The notes: generated by a model not told the origin, from the sequence alone. A stretch of DNA of 64,000 nucleotides from Chryseobacterium foetidum (GCF_025457425.1 NZ_JAMXIA010000001.1:2418001-2482000); one strand, 5' to 3'. Shown: positions 1-8,482, counted from the first letter of the stretch. Translations and numbers: made by a program.

Positions 1-336
1 GATATTATTCTGAAATATGCTCCGGATGCGAGCAATTTGTTTGTAGCTGAATGTAAATTTTGGCATGGAGCATCAGAGTTTCACAGCGCTATTTCCCAGC
101 TTTTCGATCGTTATCTTACATGGAGAGATTCTAAGGTTGCAATTTTGCTTTTTGTACAAAACAAAGATTTTACTAAAGTACTGCAGACAATCAAAAATGA
201 AATTGGAGATCATCCGTATTTTCGTAAGCATGTTGGAGAAAGAGGAGAGAGTTCATTAAGCTATGAATTTTGTTTACCACAGGATGAAAATAAAACTGTT
301 TACTTGGAAGTAATGGCATTCCATTTTGATAAATAA
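1..336 (+). CDS. C-terminal part of a nuclease-like protein (PD-(D/E)XK type), cut by window edge
   Basis: The frame is open from base 1, so the gene begins outside the window and only about 111 residues are seen. The segment FVAECKFWHG, then a stretch of helix ending in YLTWRD and a strand VAILLFV, resembles the E-x-K core of PD-(D/E)XK restriction-type nucleases. This family pattern (ECKFW, then YLTWRDxKxAxLxF) is one I recognise from uncharacterised nuclease-like proteins of accessory regions; the assignment is by motif only. A TTG at 37 could be read as a start but the frame is open before it. It is followed after 19 bases by a broken membrane/coiled-coil gene, in keeping with an accessory defence-like locus. 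Confidence 0.5.
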   Translation, partial: DIILKYAPDASNLFVAECKFWHGASEFHSAISQLFDRYLTWRDSKVAILLFVQNKDFTKVLQTIKNEIGDHPYFRKHVGERGESSLSYEFCLPQDENKTVYLEVMAFHFDK

Positions 337-355
337 TCTTCACATTTTATTAATT

Positions 356-1071
356 ATGTTGGAAAATTTAAATATTTCACCTGAAATTCTTAGAGGATTT
401 TCAACAGGTGTTTTGAGTGCAATAATATCAGGCTTAGCAGTATACCTTGTTGAAAGTGTTAAAAATCGTAGATTAAAAAGAGATAATGTAAGACTTGTTC
501 AAGAGGGGGAAGAAGTAAAATCGTATTATTCAAAACAGTTAGAAGAACTTAAAAAAGATCATCAACTCGATTTACAAAAAAGAAATATCGATACGAAAGT
601 AAAACTAAGTCCTACTCGAATTTTTTTGCTTAGGTTGATGAAATGAATACAGAAATAAATATTAAAGGTGGAGAAAAAATGTAGATGTATATAGCTGAAT
701 ACACTAAAAATCTGATGAGATCTTTTACAGATAAAGAGAAACAAAAAGCTACAGTAAACTACCAAAGGAAGACGTAAACGTTAATGATGGATGCAAGCAA
801 AGGACTGGTGAAGTTAAGACACGAGACTAGTGAAATAAGACTTCATGCAAGTAATACTGTAATACAACAATTGGATCTTTTAGAAAGTGCATACAGTAAA
901 TTGGTTGATGAAAGTAATAATTTATTGGCATCAATGCCACAGCTTGTTAAATCAAATTCAGGAGAATTACTGCAGCTTCTGCAAGCACCACTTCTTGAAG
1001 AAGCTATAAAAGTGGAATATATTAAAGCCGAATTAATAAATCAAATGAGATTGGAATTAGAGGAAATTTAA
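356..1071 (+). pseudogene. Decayed membrane-anchored coiled-coil protein
   Basis: An ATG at 356 opens a frame with one N-terminal membrane segment (about residues 8-34) and a charged coiled coil up to about 570. In the A6 run at 576-581 the coding sense moves to frame 1: read there, codons continue as KKYRYESK then FFA-stop-VDEMN, with stops at 631, 682 and 775, and the same frame then encodes 95 more residues from 784 (MMDASKGLVKLRHE...). The pieces on both sides look like one protein: TM anchor, coiled coil, helical C-terminus. At least one frameshift and two or three premature stops are needed to explain the gene. Function is unknown. Alternatively 784-1071 is translated alone as a small helical protein. 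Confidence 0.6.
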
Positions 1072-1150
1072 AAATTCCCGCTAATACTTTTTAACTTACA
1101 CACTCTGTGGAATAGTGTCTAAATTTATTTTTTCAACTAAAATTCCAAGC

Positions 1151-1366
1151 TTATCTGTCTTCATTTTCCTTTTTCAAAATAGCTTTATAATACAAAACTG
1201 TCATTGTAATCAGAAGTGAAATATCCCATAATATATACAGCACAATATAAAGCTTTGCATTGTGCTTTAAGAGGAATACTAAAAACTCTGAAGCTGAAAT
1301 AAAAACGTGACCAAGCATAGCAATCATCAAAAGCCATGTGAAAAATAGAATTTGTTTTTGTTTCAT
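1151..1366 (-). CDS. Small three-helix membrane protein, unknown
   Basis: About 71 residues from ATG at 1366 (MKQKQILFF); a longer frame from 1384 adds six residues that look like upstream leader. Three hydrophobic segments follow one another (FFTWLLMIAMLGHVF, LYIVLYILWDISLLI and the continuous LLITMTVLYY), ending in a charged tail KKENEDR. I do not recognise a family. It stands alone between the decayed gene on the plus strand and a terminator hairpin at 1417-1444. Confidence 0.5.
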   Translation of the reverse strand: MKQKQILFFTWLLMIAMLGHVFISASEFLVFLLKHNAKLYIVLYILWDISLLITMTVLYYKAILKKENEDR

Positions 1367-1416
1367 TTCATAAAGATACAGCACTGAATTGCGTCCAGCT
1401 TTTTTGCTTAAAAGAG

Positions 1417-1444
1417 AAAAACCGCTTCAAATGAAACGGTTTTT
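1417..1444 (-). terminator. Hairpin terminator below the lipoprotein gene
   Basis: A 12-base stem (1417-1428 with 1433-1444, one mismatch) with the loop AAAT is flanked by A and T runs on either side, so it could end transcription in both directions. It lies just downstream of the minus-strand lipoprotein gene at 1462. Confidence 0.65.
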
Positions 1445-1461
1445 GCTTTTATAAAAACTGA

Positions 1462-1950
1462 TTATTGCTTGACCAAAATTGTAACAACCTTATCAGTTAC
1501 ACCATCGTTATTATAATCCTTATCAAAATAGTCTACATAACCTTCATCAAAACTCTCAATCTGAAGTTCAGAATTTGTAATCGACTTTACTTTATACTCT
1601 ATATCTCCGTAGAAGCCAATCATTTTTGTTGATGAATTATAACTCCATACACCATTGTCGTTAGTGGGAGTGTCCAAGCAAGCACCTCCGTTAACGTTTT
1701 TATACATTCTGATATTTAACCAGTTGTTTTCTCTCAGCTGATATAGATTTTTCCCTGAGCAGTCCGGATTAGCACTTCCAATCTGCTGACCGTTCAGGTT
1801 GTTTATAAAGACATACTTTGAAATTTTCCAGTCTCCAATAAAAGCGTTTGCAGGCTGATTTGAAGCTTCCGGTTCATCAGTTGAACTGCTGCAAGAAAAT
1901 GTAAAAAATGAAGCCATTAAAAGGCTAAGGATAATAGATTTGTTTTTCAT
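1462..1950 (-). CDS. Lipocalin-like secreted lipoprotein, unknown function
   Basis: 162 residues with a lipoprotein signal peptide: hydrophobic LLMASFFTFSC followed by SSS and acidic residues, so Cys20 is the likely lipidated residue. The mature part has an early IGDWKISKYVF segment, as in Bacteroidetes lipocalin-like proteins, where a W near the mature N-terminus opens the barrel. A late segment DKDYNNDGVTDKV looks like a calcium-binding DxDxDG loop. Probably an outer-membrane-anchored exported protein. It ends at a terminator hairpin (1417-1444) and starts 11 bases after the end of the upstream gene, so the two may share a transcript. Confidence 0.6.
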   Translation of the reverse strand: MKNKSIILSLLMASFFTFSCSSSTDEPEASNQPANAFIGDWKISKYVFINNLNGQQIGSANPDCSGKNLYQLRENNWLNIRMYKNVNGGACLDTPTNDNGVWSYNSSTKMIGFYGDIEYKVKSITNSELQIESFDEGYVDYFDKDYNNDGVTDKVVTILVKQ

Positions 1951-1961
1951 TTTTTTAATTA

Positions 1962-2654
1962 TTATAATTGGGATTGATAGAGGTTTTCAGAAATTATCTT
2001 TTTAATCCTATAGTTGTAAGATTCAATTTCATCTTCGCTGGAAAGTTGTTCTAAATCTCGTGGTTTGCCGTGAATATAATCAAGTAATGTATCTGTCGAA
2101 AGCATTAAGCCTTCTGAAGGTTCGTAATAGTACAAGAGCCATGTAAAAACTTTGTCGTAGTTTTCTTTATCTAATTGTCCGTCAACTGGTCGAATATACC
2201 ATGAAATTCTAGCTAGTTGATTTGCGAGCATAGAAAAGATCTGTATGGGCATAATTTTCATGTGTATAAGGCTATGTTCGATGAGATCGTCATCCAAATC
2301 TAAGGGGAAGTAGCGATACTGAAATGAGTAATTTTGTCTTTGTATGGTTACAAGTTGATTGATTATCTTTTTGCAGGGATGACAATTGTACCATTCTACA
2401 AGTTCCATTCTTTCTTTTTTCGAAGAAATTTCTAAAAATAGAGTAATGGTTTTTTCAAAATGTATCATTAACTGATCTTGGTTTACATCTCTTTTCATTC
2501 CATCAAATGGGTTAGCTTCAAGGTAGTCTGCTAAATCAGAGGTGAGATAACGGGTGTCCGTGATAAAAACTGATCGCCCAAAAAGAAATAAATCTACAAA
2601 TCTTCTAATAATGCTGAATTGGGGAGGGGATTCCGGTAGGTCGTTTAAGTCCAT
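1962..2654 (-). CDS. Unknown soluble protein, 230 residues
   Basis: Hypothetical protein without signal peptide or membrane segment, starting MDLNDLPESPPQF. It is rich in helices and aromatic residues (FLFGRSVF, WYNCHPCKK with a CxxxC-like C-H-P-C, LLYYYEPSEG). I recognise no family. A large imperfect palindrome begins 35 bases upstream of its start and it ends 11 bases before a lipoprotein gene. Small size, unknown function and position suggest mobile accessory content, but that is inference. Confidence 0.5.
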   Translation of the reverse strand: MDLNDLPESPPQFSIIRRFVDLFLFGRSVFITDTRYLTSDLADYLEANPFDGMKRDVNQDQLMIHFEKTITLFLEISSKKERMELVEWYNCHPCKKIINQLVTIQRQNYSFQYRYFPLDLDDDLIEHSLIHMKIMPIQIFSMLANQLARISWYIRPVDGQLDKENYDKVFTWLLYYYEPSEGLMLSTDTLLDYIHGKPRDLEQLSSEDEIESYNYRIKKIISENLYQSQL

Positions 2655-2688
2655 AACACTGTTTTTTATGGCACAGTTCCTAATACCT

Positions 2689-2868
2689 CGTTAGAATGCA
2701 AAAAGCGTGGAACTACAGCTTAATTTGCAAACAGAGGTTCTTGGTAGACCATACATCACAAACAAGTTTGCAGTCCACGCCATCGGCGGGACGAAAACTG
2801 TTTGTTCTGTGATGATTGAGAATTTACCAAGATTCCTGTTTACAGAACAAAAGCTAACGCTTCGTTAG
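2689..2868. repeat. Large imperfect palindrome with CGTTAG/CTAACG ends
   Basis: CGTTAG at 2689-2694 is matched by CTAACG at 2854-2859, which itself forms a small hairpin with CGTTAG at 2863-2868. Inside, 2729-2746 pairs imperfectly with 2825-2845 (AAACAG..TTCTTGGTA against TACCAAGATTCCTGTTT) and 2751-2768 with 2795-2817 (CATCACA..ACAAGTTT against AAACTGTTTGTTCTGTGATG), around a GC-richer loop at 2769-2794. The layout recalls folded cassette-boundary sites such as attC, but the core boxes are not exact, so the role is open. Confidence 0.5.
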
Positions 2869-3050
2869 TTATCGATAAAATTTTAGGGTGTAAATGTAAT
2901 ACAGAAAATGGAAATAAACCATTATTTTACGGCTTTTTTATTGAAAAAAGACCAGATGATACAAAGCTAATGTTTTATACCTTAGAAACGTATCATGTTG
3001 GATGGAGGAGTTTAAATTTGCGACTGTGCTGTATTAGGAATAGAGTTTAA
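2820..3050 (+). pseudogene. Possible remnant of a coding sequence
   Basis: The plus strand is open for about 76 codons with no convincing start: after TGA at 2817 it reads EFTKIPVYRTKANASL, then FYGFFIEKRPDDTKLMFYTLE, and ends at TAA 3048-3050, overlapping the end of the convergent minus-strand gene. The composition looks coding and not random, and the 5' part lies in the arm of the large palindrome. Most likely the tail of a gene cut by recombination. Weak support; chance cannot be excluded. Confidence 0.25.
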
Positions 3051-3652
3051 AAGAAAAGTCTTTTACGGATTTCTTTTACATCCTGCCAACTGGATTTTTT
3101 ATATTCGGCTAAAGCAGTTTGATCTAAAAAACTAGTTAAAGAATTTCCAAGAATTGTTTTTTGTTCTTCAAGCTGGTTTCTTACGTGCAGCAAACTAGGA
3201 AGAATTTGATCATTAGAAAAAAGGTTTGCAAGCAGCATTACGGAAATTTGGTTGTAAACCGTAATTGGAATCTGAAGCCAATCTAATAGTGGTTTTTGAA
3301 ATCGAGTGTGAGCCATAATGTCACCGTAGTAATGTATATGACTGATCTTATTTGAGAAATCTTCTGTTAGAAAATATTCTTCAGATACATCTCCATCGTG
3401 TTCATTAACAATGTCAGCAGCTAGTCCTGCAAGTTGTGATAGGCAGAATAGGTCGTTTTCGTAAGGATTAAGGCTATCGGGATGCTTAATAAATTTGTAT
3501 AACATTCCGCCGTCGGAGTAAAGGCTAAATTCCTGACTGTAGTCTGTATCAATAGTGACGTGCTGTATTTCCATTAATTAGGGAATCAAATAACCGAACA
3601 CTGCATGACCAGCTTCATGGATAGCAATGTCGTTATGAATGGTGAGAGCCAT
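3047..3652 (-). pseudogene. M41-like zinc peptidase-type protein split by an in-frame stop
   Basis: From ATG at 3652 the minus strand reads 24 residues ending IHEAGHAVFGYLIP, then TAA at 3578-3580, and the same frame goes on without a break for 176 codons (LMEIQHVTIDTDYSQEF...) to 3047. HEAGHA is the zinc-binding HExxH of M41 (FtsH-type) peptidases, and the following ITIDT-like strand and the later LAGLAADI helix fit how that family continues after its motif. So this looks like one protein of about 200 residues with a single nonsense codon, not a short and a long gene. An ATG six bases past the stop could allow restart without the zinc motif. No AAA domain is present; the size suggests a stand-alone minor relative. 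Confidence 0.55.
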
Positions 3653-3794
3653 AGATAATCTAGTTTTTAGTTTAGAACATAAAATTACAAAATTTTTTAG
3701 TACCTGAAAGTAAGGCTAAATTTAGATTGGGCGTTAGATGAAACAGTATCTAAAAGATTTTGTATTTTATTCGCATCTTTGAGAAATTTAATAA

Positions 3795-4589
3795 TTAAAA
3801 ACTCGTAACCAATCCAATGCCCATCGTTTTACTTTGATAAAAGGGCATCACCATTGTTGAACTTGTATTATTTTTTCCTGAAATCAATTTATTAATTTTA
3901 GGATATAGCCAATAAGCCAATTCGGTTGAAATAATCCCAAATCCTGCACCAGCCATCACATCACCGAACCAGTGTTTGTCATTCAACATCCTATAAATGC
4001 CGGTAAAAGCAGCAAACGAATAACCAGAAATACTCAAAAGGAAATTTACGTCTTTATATTCTTTATACATAAAGTGTGCTGATGCAAAAGCGACTGCTGT
4101 ATGTCCTGACGGAAAAGAAAGTCGGTTGGATTGATCAGGTCGCTCCTCGTTTACGAGATGTTTCAGCGGAACTGTTATTGCTGAAGTGATCAACATTGAA
4201 GTTCCGTAAATAATGCTTCTGTCTTTGAAATTATGTTTGCCTTTGATGCCAGCCGCATTTAAGCCATAGACTAGAACCGCCGGAGCAAACTGAGTGTAAT
4301 TGTCCAGTCGAATGTGATCCGGCTGATGTTCTTTAATTTCATCTCTTGTCGAAAAATTTAGCTGTTTAAGATCCGGGATGGTTAAACTCGCAACGCCGTA
4401 CCCGACAAGTGCAGAGGGTAGAATGTATTTTTTATAATTTAAAACGACATTTTTCTTTTCTGAAAGCACCGTACTATCTCGTACACTTTGAAAATTAGAT
4501 ATAGAATCACTGACTGTCTGCGCTGAAATGTGTTCGAAAACCGATAGCAAAATAGGAAGGAAGCATAATTTTATAAAATATCCTGACAT
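3795..4589 (-). CDS. PAP2-family phosphatase, secreted or membrane-bound
   Basis: 264 residues with an N-terminal signal segment (ending near AQT at 23-25). All three parts of the acid phosphatase/PAP2 signature are present: KHLVNEERP (143-151), PSGH (160-163) and R200..H206..D210 in YRMLNDKHWFGD. Such enzymes remove phosphate from lipid phosphates such as undecaprenyl or phosphatidylglycerol phosphate on the outer face of the inner membrane; the substrate cannot be read here. It is the last gene of a likely three-gene minus-strand unit with another PAP2 gene (69 bases upstream) and a TauE/SafE-like transporter. Confidence 0.85.
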   Translation of the reverse strand: MSGYFIKLCFLPILLSVFEHISAQTVSDSISNFQSVRDSTVLSEKKNVVLNYKKYILPSALVGYGVASLTIPDLKQLNFSTRDEIKEHQPDHIRLDNYTQFAPAVLVYGLNAAGIKGKHNFKDRSIIYGTSMLITSAITVPLKHLVNEERPDQSNRLSFPSGHTAVAFASAHFMYKEYKDVNFLLSISGYSFAAFTGIYRMLNDKHWFGDVMAGAGFGIISTELAYWLYPKINKLISGKNNTSSTMVMPFYQSKTMGIGLVTSF

Positions 4590-4658
4590 AATTTTAAAGG
4601 ATTTTGAGAATTAAAAATGATAAGAAGTTATAATGAATTGATGCGCAAACTGTGTCTG

Positions 4659-5318
4659 CTAAATTTTATGTTTAAGATAGATTTTTCCTGAAATCAAAAG
4701 ACAGATTATGCCCAATACAAATGCTGCCAGAACATCTGTAAACCAATGTGCACCGAGATAAACTCTTGATACGGCTCCTAAAAAAATCATAGAAAGACAG
4801 CTTACTATCAAAAATGACCTAAATATAAAAGTCATAGTTCTCCAACTCCAAAAGATTATCGTAAGAGAACCAAAAAACATTGTGTAAAACAATACGTGCC
4901 CGCTGGGGAAACTCTGATATTTTGTCTCTTCTAACAGTACAACCAGATCATCGGTCGGGCGTGGTCTGTTAATCAGAATTTTCAGAATTAAACCGATAAA
5001 ACCTGATAATAAGGACGAAAGAATTAAAAGTGCTTCCTGTCGCTTTTTGATGATGGTAAAGAATAATGATAACAGTGAAACCACCAATACCGAAACATGT
5101 ATTCTTCCCAACAAGCTTATCCAGATCATAATGGTATTTAAATTCACAGTCTGATGCTCCTGAATTTCGTTCGATATCTGTATGTCTAAATATTGCGTAG
5201 GATTAAGTAATACGTATACTGAAAGCAGCAGGAAACTTATGGGTAGTAGAATTAGAGCCCAATGGTAAAAAGCTGTCTTGTTTTTGCTGATAAAATTCGA
5301 TAGCCTGATCATCTTCAT
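4659..5318 (-). CDS. PAP2-family membrane phosphatase
   Basis: About 219 residues from ATG at 5318 (MKMIRLSNF); the longer frame from 5384 would overlap the upstream gene by 62 bases, so the shorter start is preferred. Six hydrophobic segments and the PAP2 signature are visible: KILINRPRP, SFPSGH and SRVYLGAHWFTD. The family hydrolyses lipid phosphates such as undecaprenyl pyrophosphate or phosphatidylglycerol phosphate at the membrane. It lies four bases below the TauE/SafE-like gene and is surely co-transcribed with it. Two different PAP2 enzymes in one operon beside an LTA-synthase-like gene point to lipid or lipid-A phosphate turnover. Confidence 0.85.
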   Translation of the reverse strand: MKMIRLSNFISKNKTAFYHWALILLPISFLLLSVYVLLNPTQYLDIQISNEIQEHQTVNLNTIMIWISLLGRIHVSVLVVSLLSLFFTIIKKRQEALLILSSLLSGFIGLILKILINRPRPTDDLVVLLEETKYQSFPSGHVLFYTMFFGSLTIIFWSWRTMTFIFRSFLIVSCLSMIFLGAVSRVYLGAHWFTDVLAAFVLGIICLLISGKIYLKHKI

Positions 5319-5322
5319 TTTT

Positions 5323-6351
5323 CTAAATTTCAAATTTTGTAAGCTTTTTATTTTTATAGCAGTAAAACTCATGCGCGGGTTCACTTCCTAAAGTGAAAAC
5401 TTTTTCAATATACACCGTGTCATATTGCTTTTTTAAATTGATATACTTCTGCTTTAGTGGTTCAGGCAATTCTTCAGGCTGTATGGGTCGTTCTATTTCC
5501 AGACCGTCTTTTATAGCATATTCCAAAACCATATCGGTATTTCGCCAGGAAATTACCGAACTGTGTTCGTTGTTGTTATTCACTATAGAAATTTTGTCCT
5601 GTTCGATTATTTTACCAGATGTTCCTGCCAGCAAAGCAACTCCGGAAATAACCATCGCTCCGTAACCCACTTTCTTAAAAATATTTTCGCTCAGATAAGG
5701 AAGAATAAATTTTACTGTATACGATGAAATGATGGTAGCTGCTGCGATTGCCAATCCAAGCCACAACGCAAGATTTGAATATAATCCTAAAGAAATATAG
5801 ATCAACAGTTTAATGAGATGCAGAAATACTTCATTCGCTGCACGTGTAGCCACGATTTCTTCTTTAGAAAGCCCGAATTTCAGATAAAAACGGTTAAACA
5901 AAAGTCCTGTTGCCCCCGTAATTCCCGAAACAAAACCAGCAAGGAAACCAATGACTGCCAAAGCAAAATCAGGATATGGTTTTTCAGATGTAACTTCAAT
6001 TTTCTTTGATTTGAAAAGCTGTGGAGTATTGCTTACAAGAAAAAGGGCTACAATAAGTTGAAGATAGTTAGGATTAATATATTTGATTAAATAAGCACTA
6101 GCCAAAACCGCAGGAATTGAAAATGGAACAAACCAGAAGAATATTTTCCAGTTGATATGCTTCTTAAAAATGGCAATTCTGGATGCAGAACTTGTAAACG
6201 TCCCAATCATCAGAGAAAATGGAACAACAGAGGTCGGTAAAAGAAGATTTAAAATCGGAATAAGAATCAGGCTTGCGCCTCCACCACAGATTGCACTCAG
6301 CCAAAAAGCTAAGACAGTTCCGAAAAATAATAAGATTATTTGTAAAATCAT
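5323..6351 (-). CDS. TauE/SafE-family membrane transporter with C-terminal extension
   Basis: 342 residues. The first 245 or so form eight hydrophobic segments with the two family repeats: an N-terminal GTVLAFWLSAICGGGASLILIP and a mid-protein GFLAGFVSGITGATG. These proteins are usually annotated as sulfite or anion exporters, but substrates are rarely known. Residues from about 260 form a soluble tail (WRNTDMVLEYAIKDGLEIERP...) not part of the family core, with the look of a small periplasmic or cytosolic accessory domain. It is the first gene of a unit with two PAP2 phosphatases; upstream is a hairpin and one of the four shared operator repeats. Confidence 0.8.
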   Translation of the reverse strand: MILQIILLFFGTVLAFWLSAICGGGASLILIPILNLLLPTSVVPFSLMIGTFTSSASRIAIFKKHINWKIFFWFVPFSIPAVLASAYLIKYINPNYLQLIVALFLVSNTPQLFKSKKIEVTSEKPYPDFALAVIGFLAGFVSGITGATGLLFNRFYLKFGLSKEEIVATRAANEVFLHLIKLLIYISLGLYSNLALWLGLAIAAATIISSYTVKFILPYLSENIFKKVGYGAMVISGVALLAGTSGKIIEQDKISIVNNNNEHSSVISWRNTDMVLEYAIKDGLEIERPIQPEELPEPLKQKYINLKKQYDTVYIEKVFTLGSEPAHEFYCYKNKKLTKFEI

Positions 6352-6370
6352 TTAAAAAAAATTAAAAAAA

Positions 6371-6405
6371 GTTACACCTGCATTTTAATGATACAAAGGT
6401 GTAAC
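6371..6405 (-). terminator. Hairpin with T-run between LTA-synthase-like and TauE-like genes
   Basis: A perfect 9-base stem (6371-6379 with 6397-6405, GTTACACCT/AGGTGTAAC) is followed on the minus strand by a T7 run and further T-rich sequence. It sits between the shared operator and the TauE-like start, and overlaps the promoter-like box at 6394-6401, so it may end read-through from the upstream gene or act in the 5' leader. Confidence 0.5.
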
Positions 6406-6427
6406 CTGATTTTGAAGAAATTTTGAA
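6394..6427 (-). promoter_or_regulatory. Shared direct-repeat operator (site A) and promoter of TauE-PAP2 unit
   Basis: Plus-strand TTTTGAA (6410-6416), GAAA, TTTTGAA (6421-6427) is a direct repeat with an 11-base period, the usual layout for OmpR/PhoB-type regulators. Read on the minus strand, eight bases separate the repeat from CACCTTTG (6401-6394), a TAnnTTTG-like -7 box. The same layout occurs before three other units in this cluster. The repeat sits where the -33 element would be, which suggests activation. Confidence 0.65.
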
Positions 6428-6446
6428 TTTCTATTTTCAGAAAAAA

Positions 6447-8432
6447 TTATTTTAATTTCATTTTTCCATTTTTAAATCTTTCACTTGCTGTCTGATAATG
6501 GGCAATTGTTTCCGAAATATGATAATTGTTTGAAGCGTGAACTTCAGACAGTGATTGGTCGGAAGGATTGACTTCAAACTGCTTTATCCTTTTACGGTCA
6601 TCAATTTGGGTGAAAAGATTATTTTTCAGCATTCCCAAAGTTCTGTAGTTGCCGATAAATGCACGTTCGTCTCCTGCTTTAGTCTGGTTGATGTCTTTGC
6701 CATACAGTTCAGTTTTGTAGTTCCAGCCTAAATACCCGAATAATGTTGGCATCAGATCAATTTGTGAAGTCAGACGTGTGATGTTTTGGTGGGGTTGATT
6801 CAGATTATAAATTATGGCAGGAATGTGATGTTTAGCAATATTAATTTCCCACTTTCCTGCGCTGCTTGCACAATGATCGGCAACAATTACAAAAACTGTA
6901 TTTTTAAACCAGGACTTAGTTTTAGCATCTCTGATGAATTTTCCCAAGGCATAGTCGGTGTATTTCACTGCAGCATTTCTGTCTCCCTGAGCAAGATTGA
7001 TTTTACCAACAGGAAAAGTGTACGGTTTATGGTTTGAAGTCGTCATTACAAACTCGAAAAACGGCTTGTTTTCTTTCATACTTTTATCAGCATACTTCAT
7101 GGACTGAGTATAAATATCTTCATCACAGATTCCCCAGGCATTTTCAAAAGTGACTTCCTGATCAGGGATTTTAAATCTATGCGTATGAATTTTATCGGAT
7201 AAAGGATTTCCTCTGTTGCGGTCTACAATATCAAAGCCCTGTCCTCCGAAAAAATTGTTCATATTGTCAAAATAACCGTCGCCTCCGTAGATAAAATAAG
7301 GATGATAGTTTTTAGATTTCACAATGGTTGAGACTGAAAACAGGTTGTCATTATCAGGTCTTCTTACGATACTGTTTCCGGGAGTTGGCGGCACGCAGAG
7401 TGTAAGGGCTTCCATGCCTCTCACGGTTCTTGTCCCGGTAGCATAAAGATTCGTGAAGAAAACGCTTTGAGTAACGAGTTGATCGTAATTGGGTGTTAAG
7501 TGGTCTTTGTTTCCGAATTCTGTCAGGAAATCAGCACTGAAGCTTTCAATTGCAATAACGATGATGTTGGGACGCTGTTCCTGAACGCCTTTTGTAATTC
7601 TTGAAATATCATCCTCTTGTGTTGTTTCATACTTTTGGTTTTCCTGCAACAGCGAAGCTTTCAGAACAGAATAGGCTTCTTTATCAGAAAGTTTTGGATA
7701 AAAAGTTTTGTAATCAAGTTCATTGGATCTGTAGGCGGAAATAAATGAGAATGCACCGTTTTTACCGATTTCGTTGATCACAAGATTATTGCTGAAATCC
7801 GCCATTTTGTTTTTCATTAAAAATCCCAGAACAGAACCTAATAGTATTATAATAACGGCAGGTGTTAATCGTGAAGAAATTGGTCTCTTATCCGAAAAAG
7901 TATTTTTAAAAACACGTAATTTTTTAAAACAGATAAAGGTTAAAACAATAACTAAAATCAAAACACCTGCGATCAGAGGAAGAGGATAAGACTGGTTGAT
8001 ATTCCCGACAACTTCGTATGTGTAAATTAGATAATCAACTGCTATAAAATTAAATCTTACCCCAAATTCATCCCAAAATGGAATTTCTGCCATCAGACTG
8101 AAATAAATTATAATGAAAATGAGTGTTAAATAAAAATATGTGAAAGCTTTATCTGCAACCGATCCAATCCATCTTTTTGGAAATAATAAAAGATACAGTG
8201 CGTATAGAAACAGTAACATTGAACCTATCGCCAAATCATAAAGAAAACCCGTTAAAAATGCCCTAAAAATATAGAAAGGATTAAAATCTACATCTGCTGA
8301 AGACCAAACTAAAAAAGCAATTCTGATCAAAAATGAAAGTATTATGTAAAGGCTCAGAACGCTAAAAAGCGCAGAAAATCTTGAATTGAAATGGGTTTTA
8401 GCATAACCCGAAAGTTTTTTGAATATCATCAC
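6447..8432 (-). CDS. LTA-synthase-like / sulfatase-fold phosphoglycerol or phosphoethanolamine transferase
   Basis: 661 residues. The first 210 carry about five membrane segments; the rest is a periplasmic alkaline-phosphatase-superfamily domain starting at RPNIIVIAIESFSADF (metal ligand Glu296) with the catalytic Thr in ATGTRTVRG (Thr334, or the neighbouring Thr) and a DH pair in FVIVADHCASS. This is the architecture of LtaS-type enzymes that move phosphoglycerol, or of related enzymes that move phosphoethanolamine, from phospholipid to a glycan or lipid. A Gram-negative makes no classical lipoteichoic acid, so the acceptor may be lipid A, a glycan or periplasmic glucan. A shared operator lies upstream (8465-8482). 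Confidence 0.85.
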   Translation of the reverse strand: MMIFKKLSGYAKTHFNSRFSALFSVLSLYIILSFLIRIAFLVWSSADVDFNPFYIFRAFLTGFLYDLAIGSMLLFLYALYLLLFPKRWIGSVADKAFTYFYLTLIFIIIYFSLMAEIPFWDEFGVRFNFIAVDYLIYTYEVVGNINQSYPLPLIAGVLILVIVLTFICFKKLRVFKNTFSDKRPISSRLTPAVIIILLGSVLGFLMKNKMADFSNNLVINEIGKNGAFSFISAYRSNELDYKTFYPKLSDKEAYSVLKASLLQENQKYETTQEDDISRITKGVQEQRPNIIVIAIESFSADFLTEFGNKDHLTPNYDQLVTQSVFFTNLYATGTRTVRGMEALTLCVPPTPGNSIVRRPDNDNLFSVSTIVKSKNYHPYFIYGGDGYFDNMNNFFGGQGFDIVDRNRGNPLSDKIHTHRFKIPDQEVTFENAWGICDEDIYTQSMKYADKSMKENKPFFEFVMTTSNHKPYTFPVGKINLAQGDRNAAVKYTDYALGKFIRDAKTKSWFKNTVFVIVADHCASSAGKWEINIAKHHIPAIIYNLNQPHQNITRLTSQIDLMPTLFGYLGWNYKTELYGKDINQTKAGDERAFIGNYRTLGMLKNNLFTQIDDRKRIKQFEVNPSDQSLSEVHASNNYHISETIAHYQTASERFKNGKMKLK

Positions 8433-8448
8433 AAATTATTTGAGACGA

Positions 8449-8482
8449 CAAGTTTAGACTTCAATTTTGAAGAAATTTTGAA
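8449..8482 (-). promoter_or_regulatory. Shared direct-repeat operator (site B) before the LTA-synthase-like gene
   Basis: TTTTGAA (8465-8471), GAAA, TTTTGAA (8476-8482): identical to site A. On the minus strand eight bases separate it from TAAACTTG (8456-8449), one base away from TAnnTTTG. The gene start at 8432 follows 16 bases below the box. Confidence 0.65.

Noticed and set aside
784..1071. Independent small gene
   Set aside because: Its frame continues upstream through three stops with related coding sequence, so it reads better as the tail of the decayed gene.
4590..4658. A fifth copy of the shared operator before the 3795-4589 PAP2 gene (TTTTGAGAATT near 4604)
   Set aside because: The second half of the repeat is missing; the gene is better explained as the last in the TauE-PAP2-PAP2 unit.
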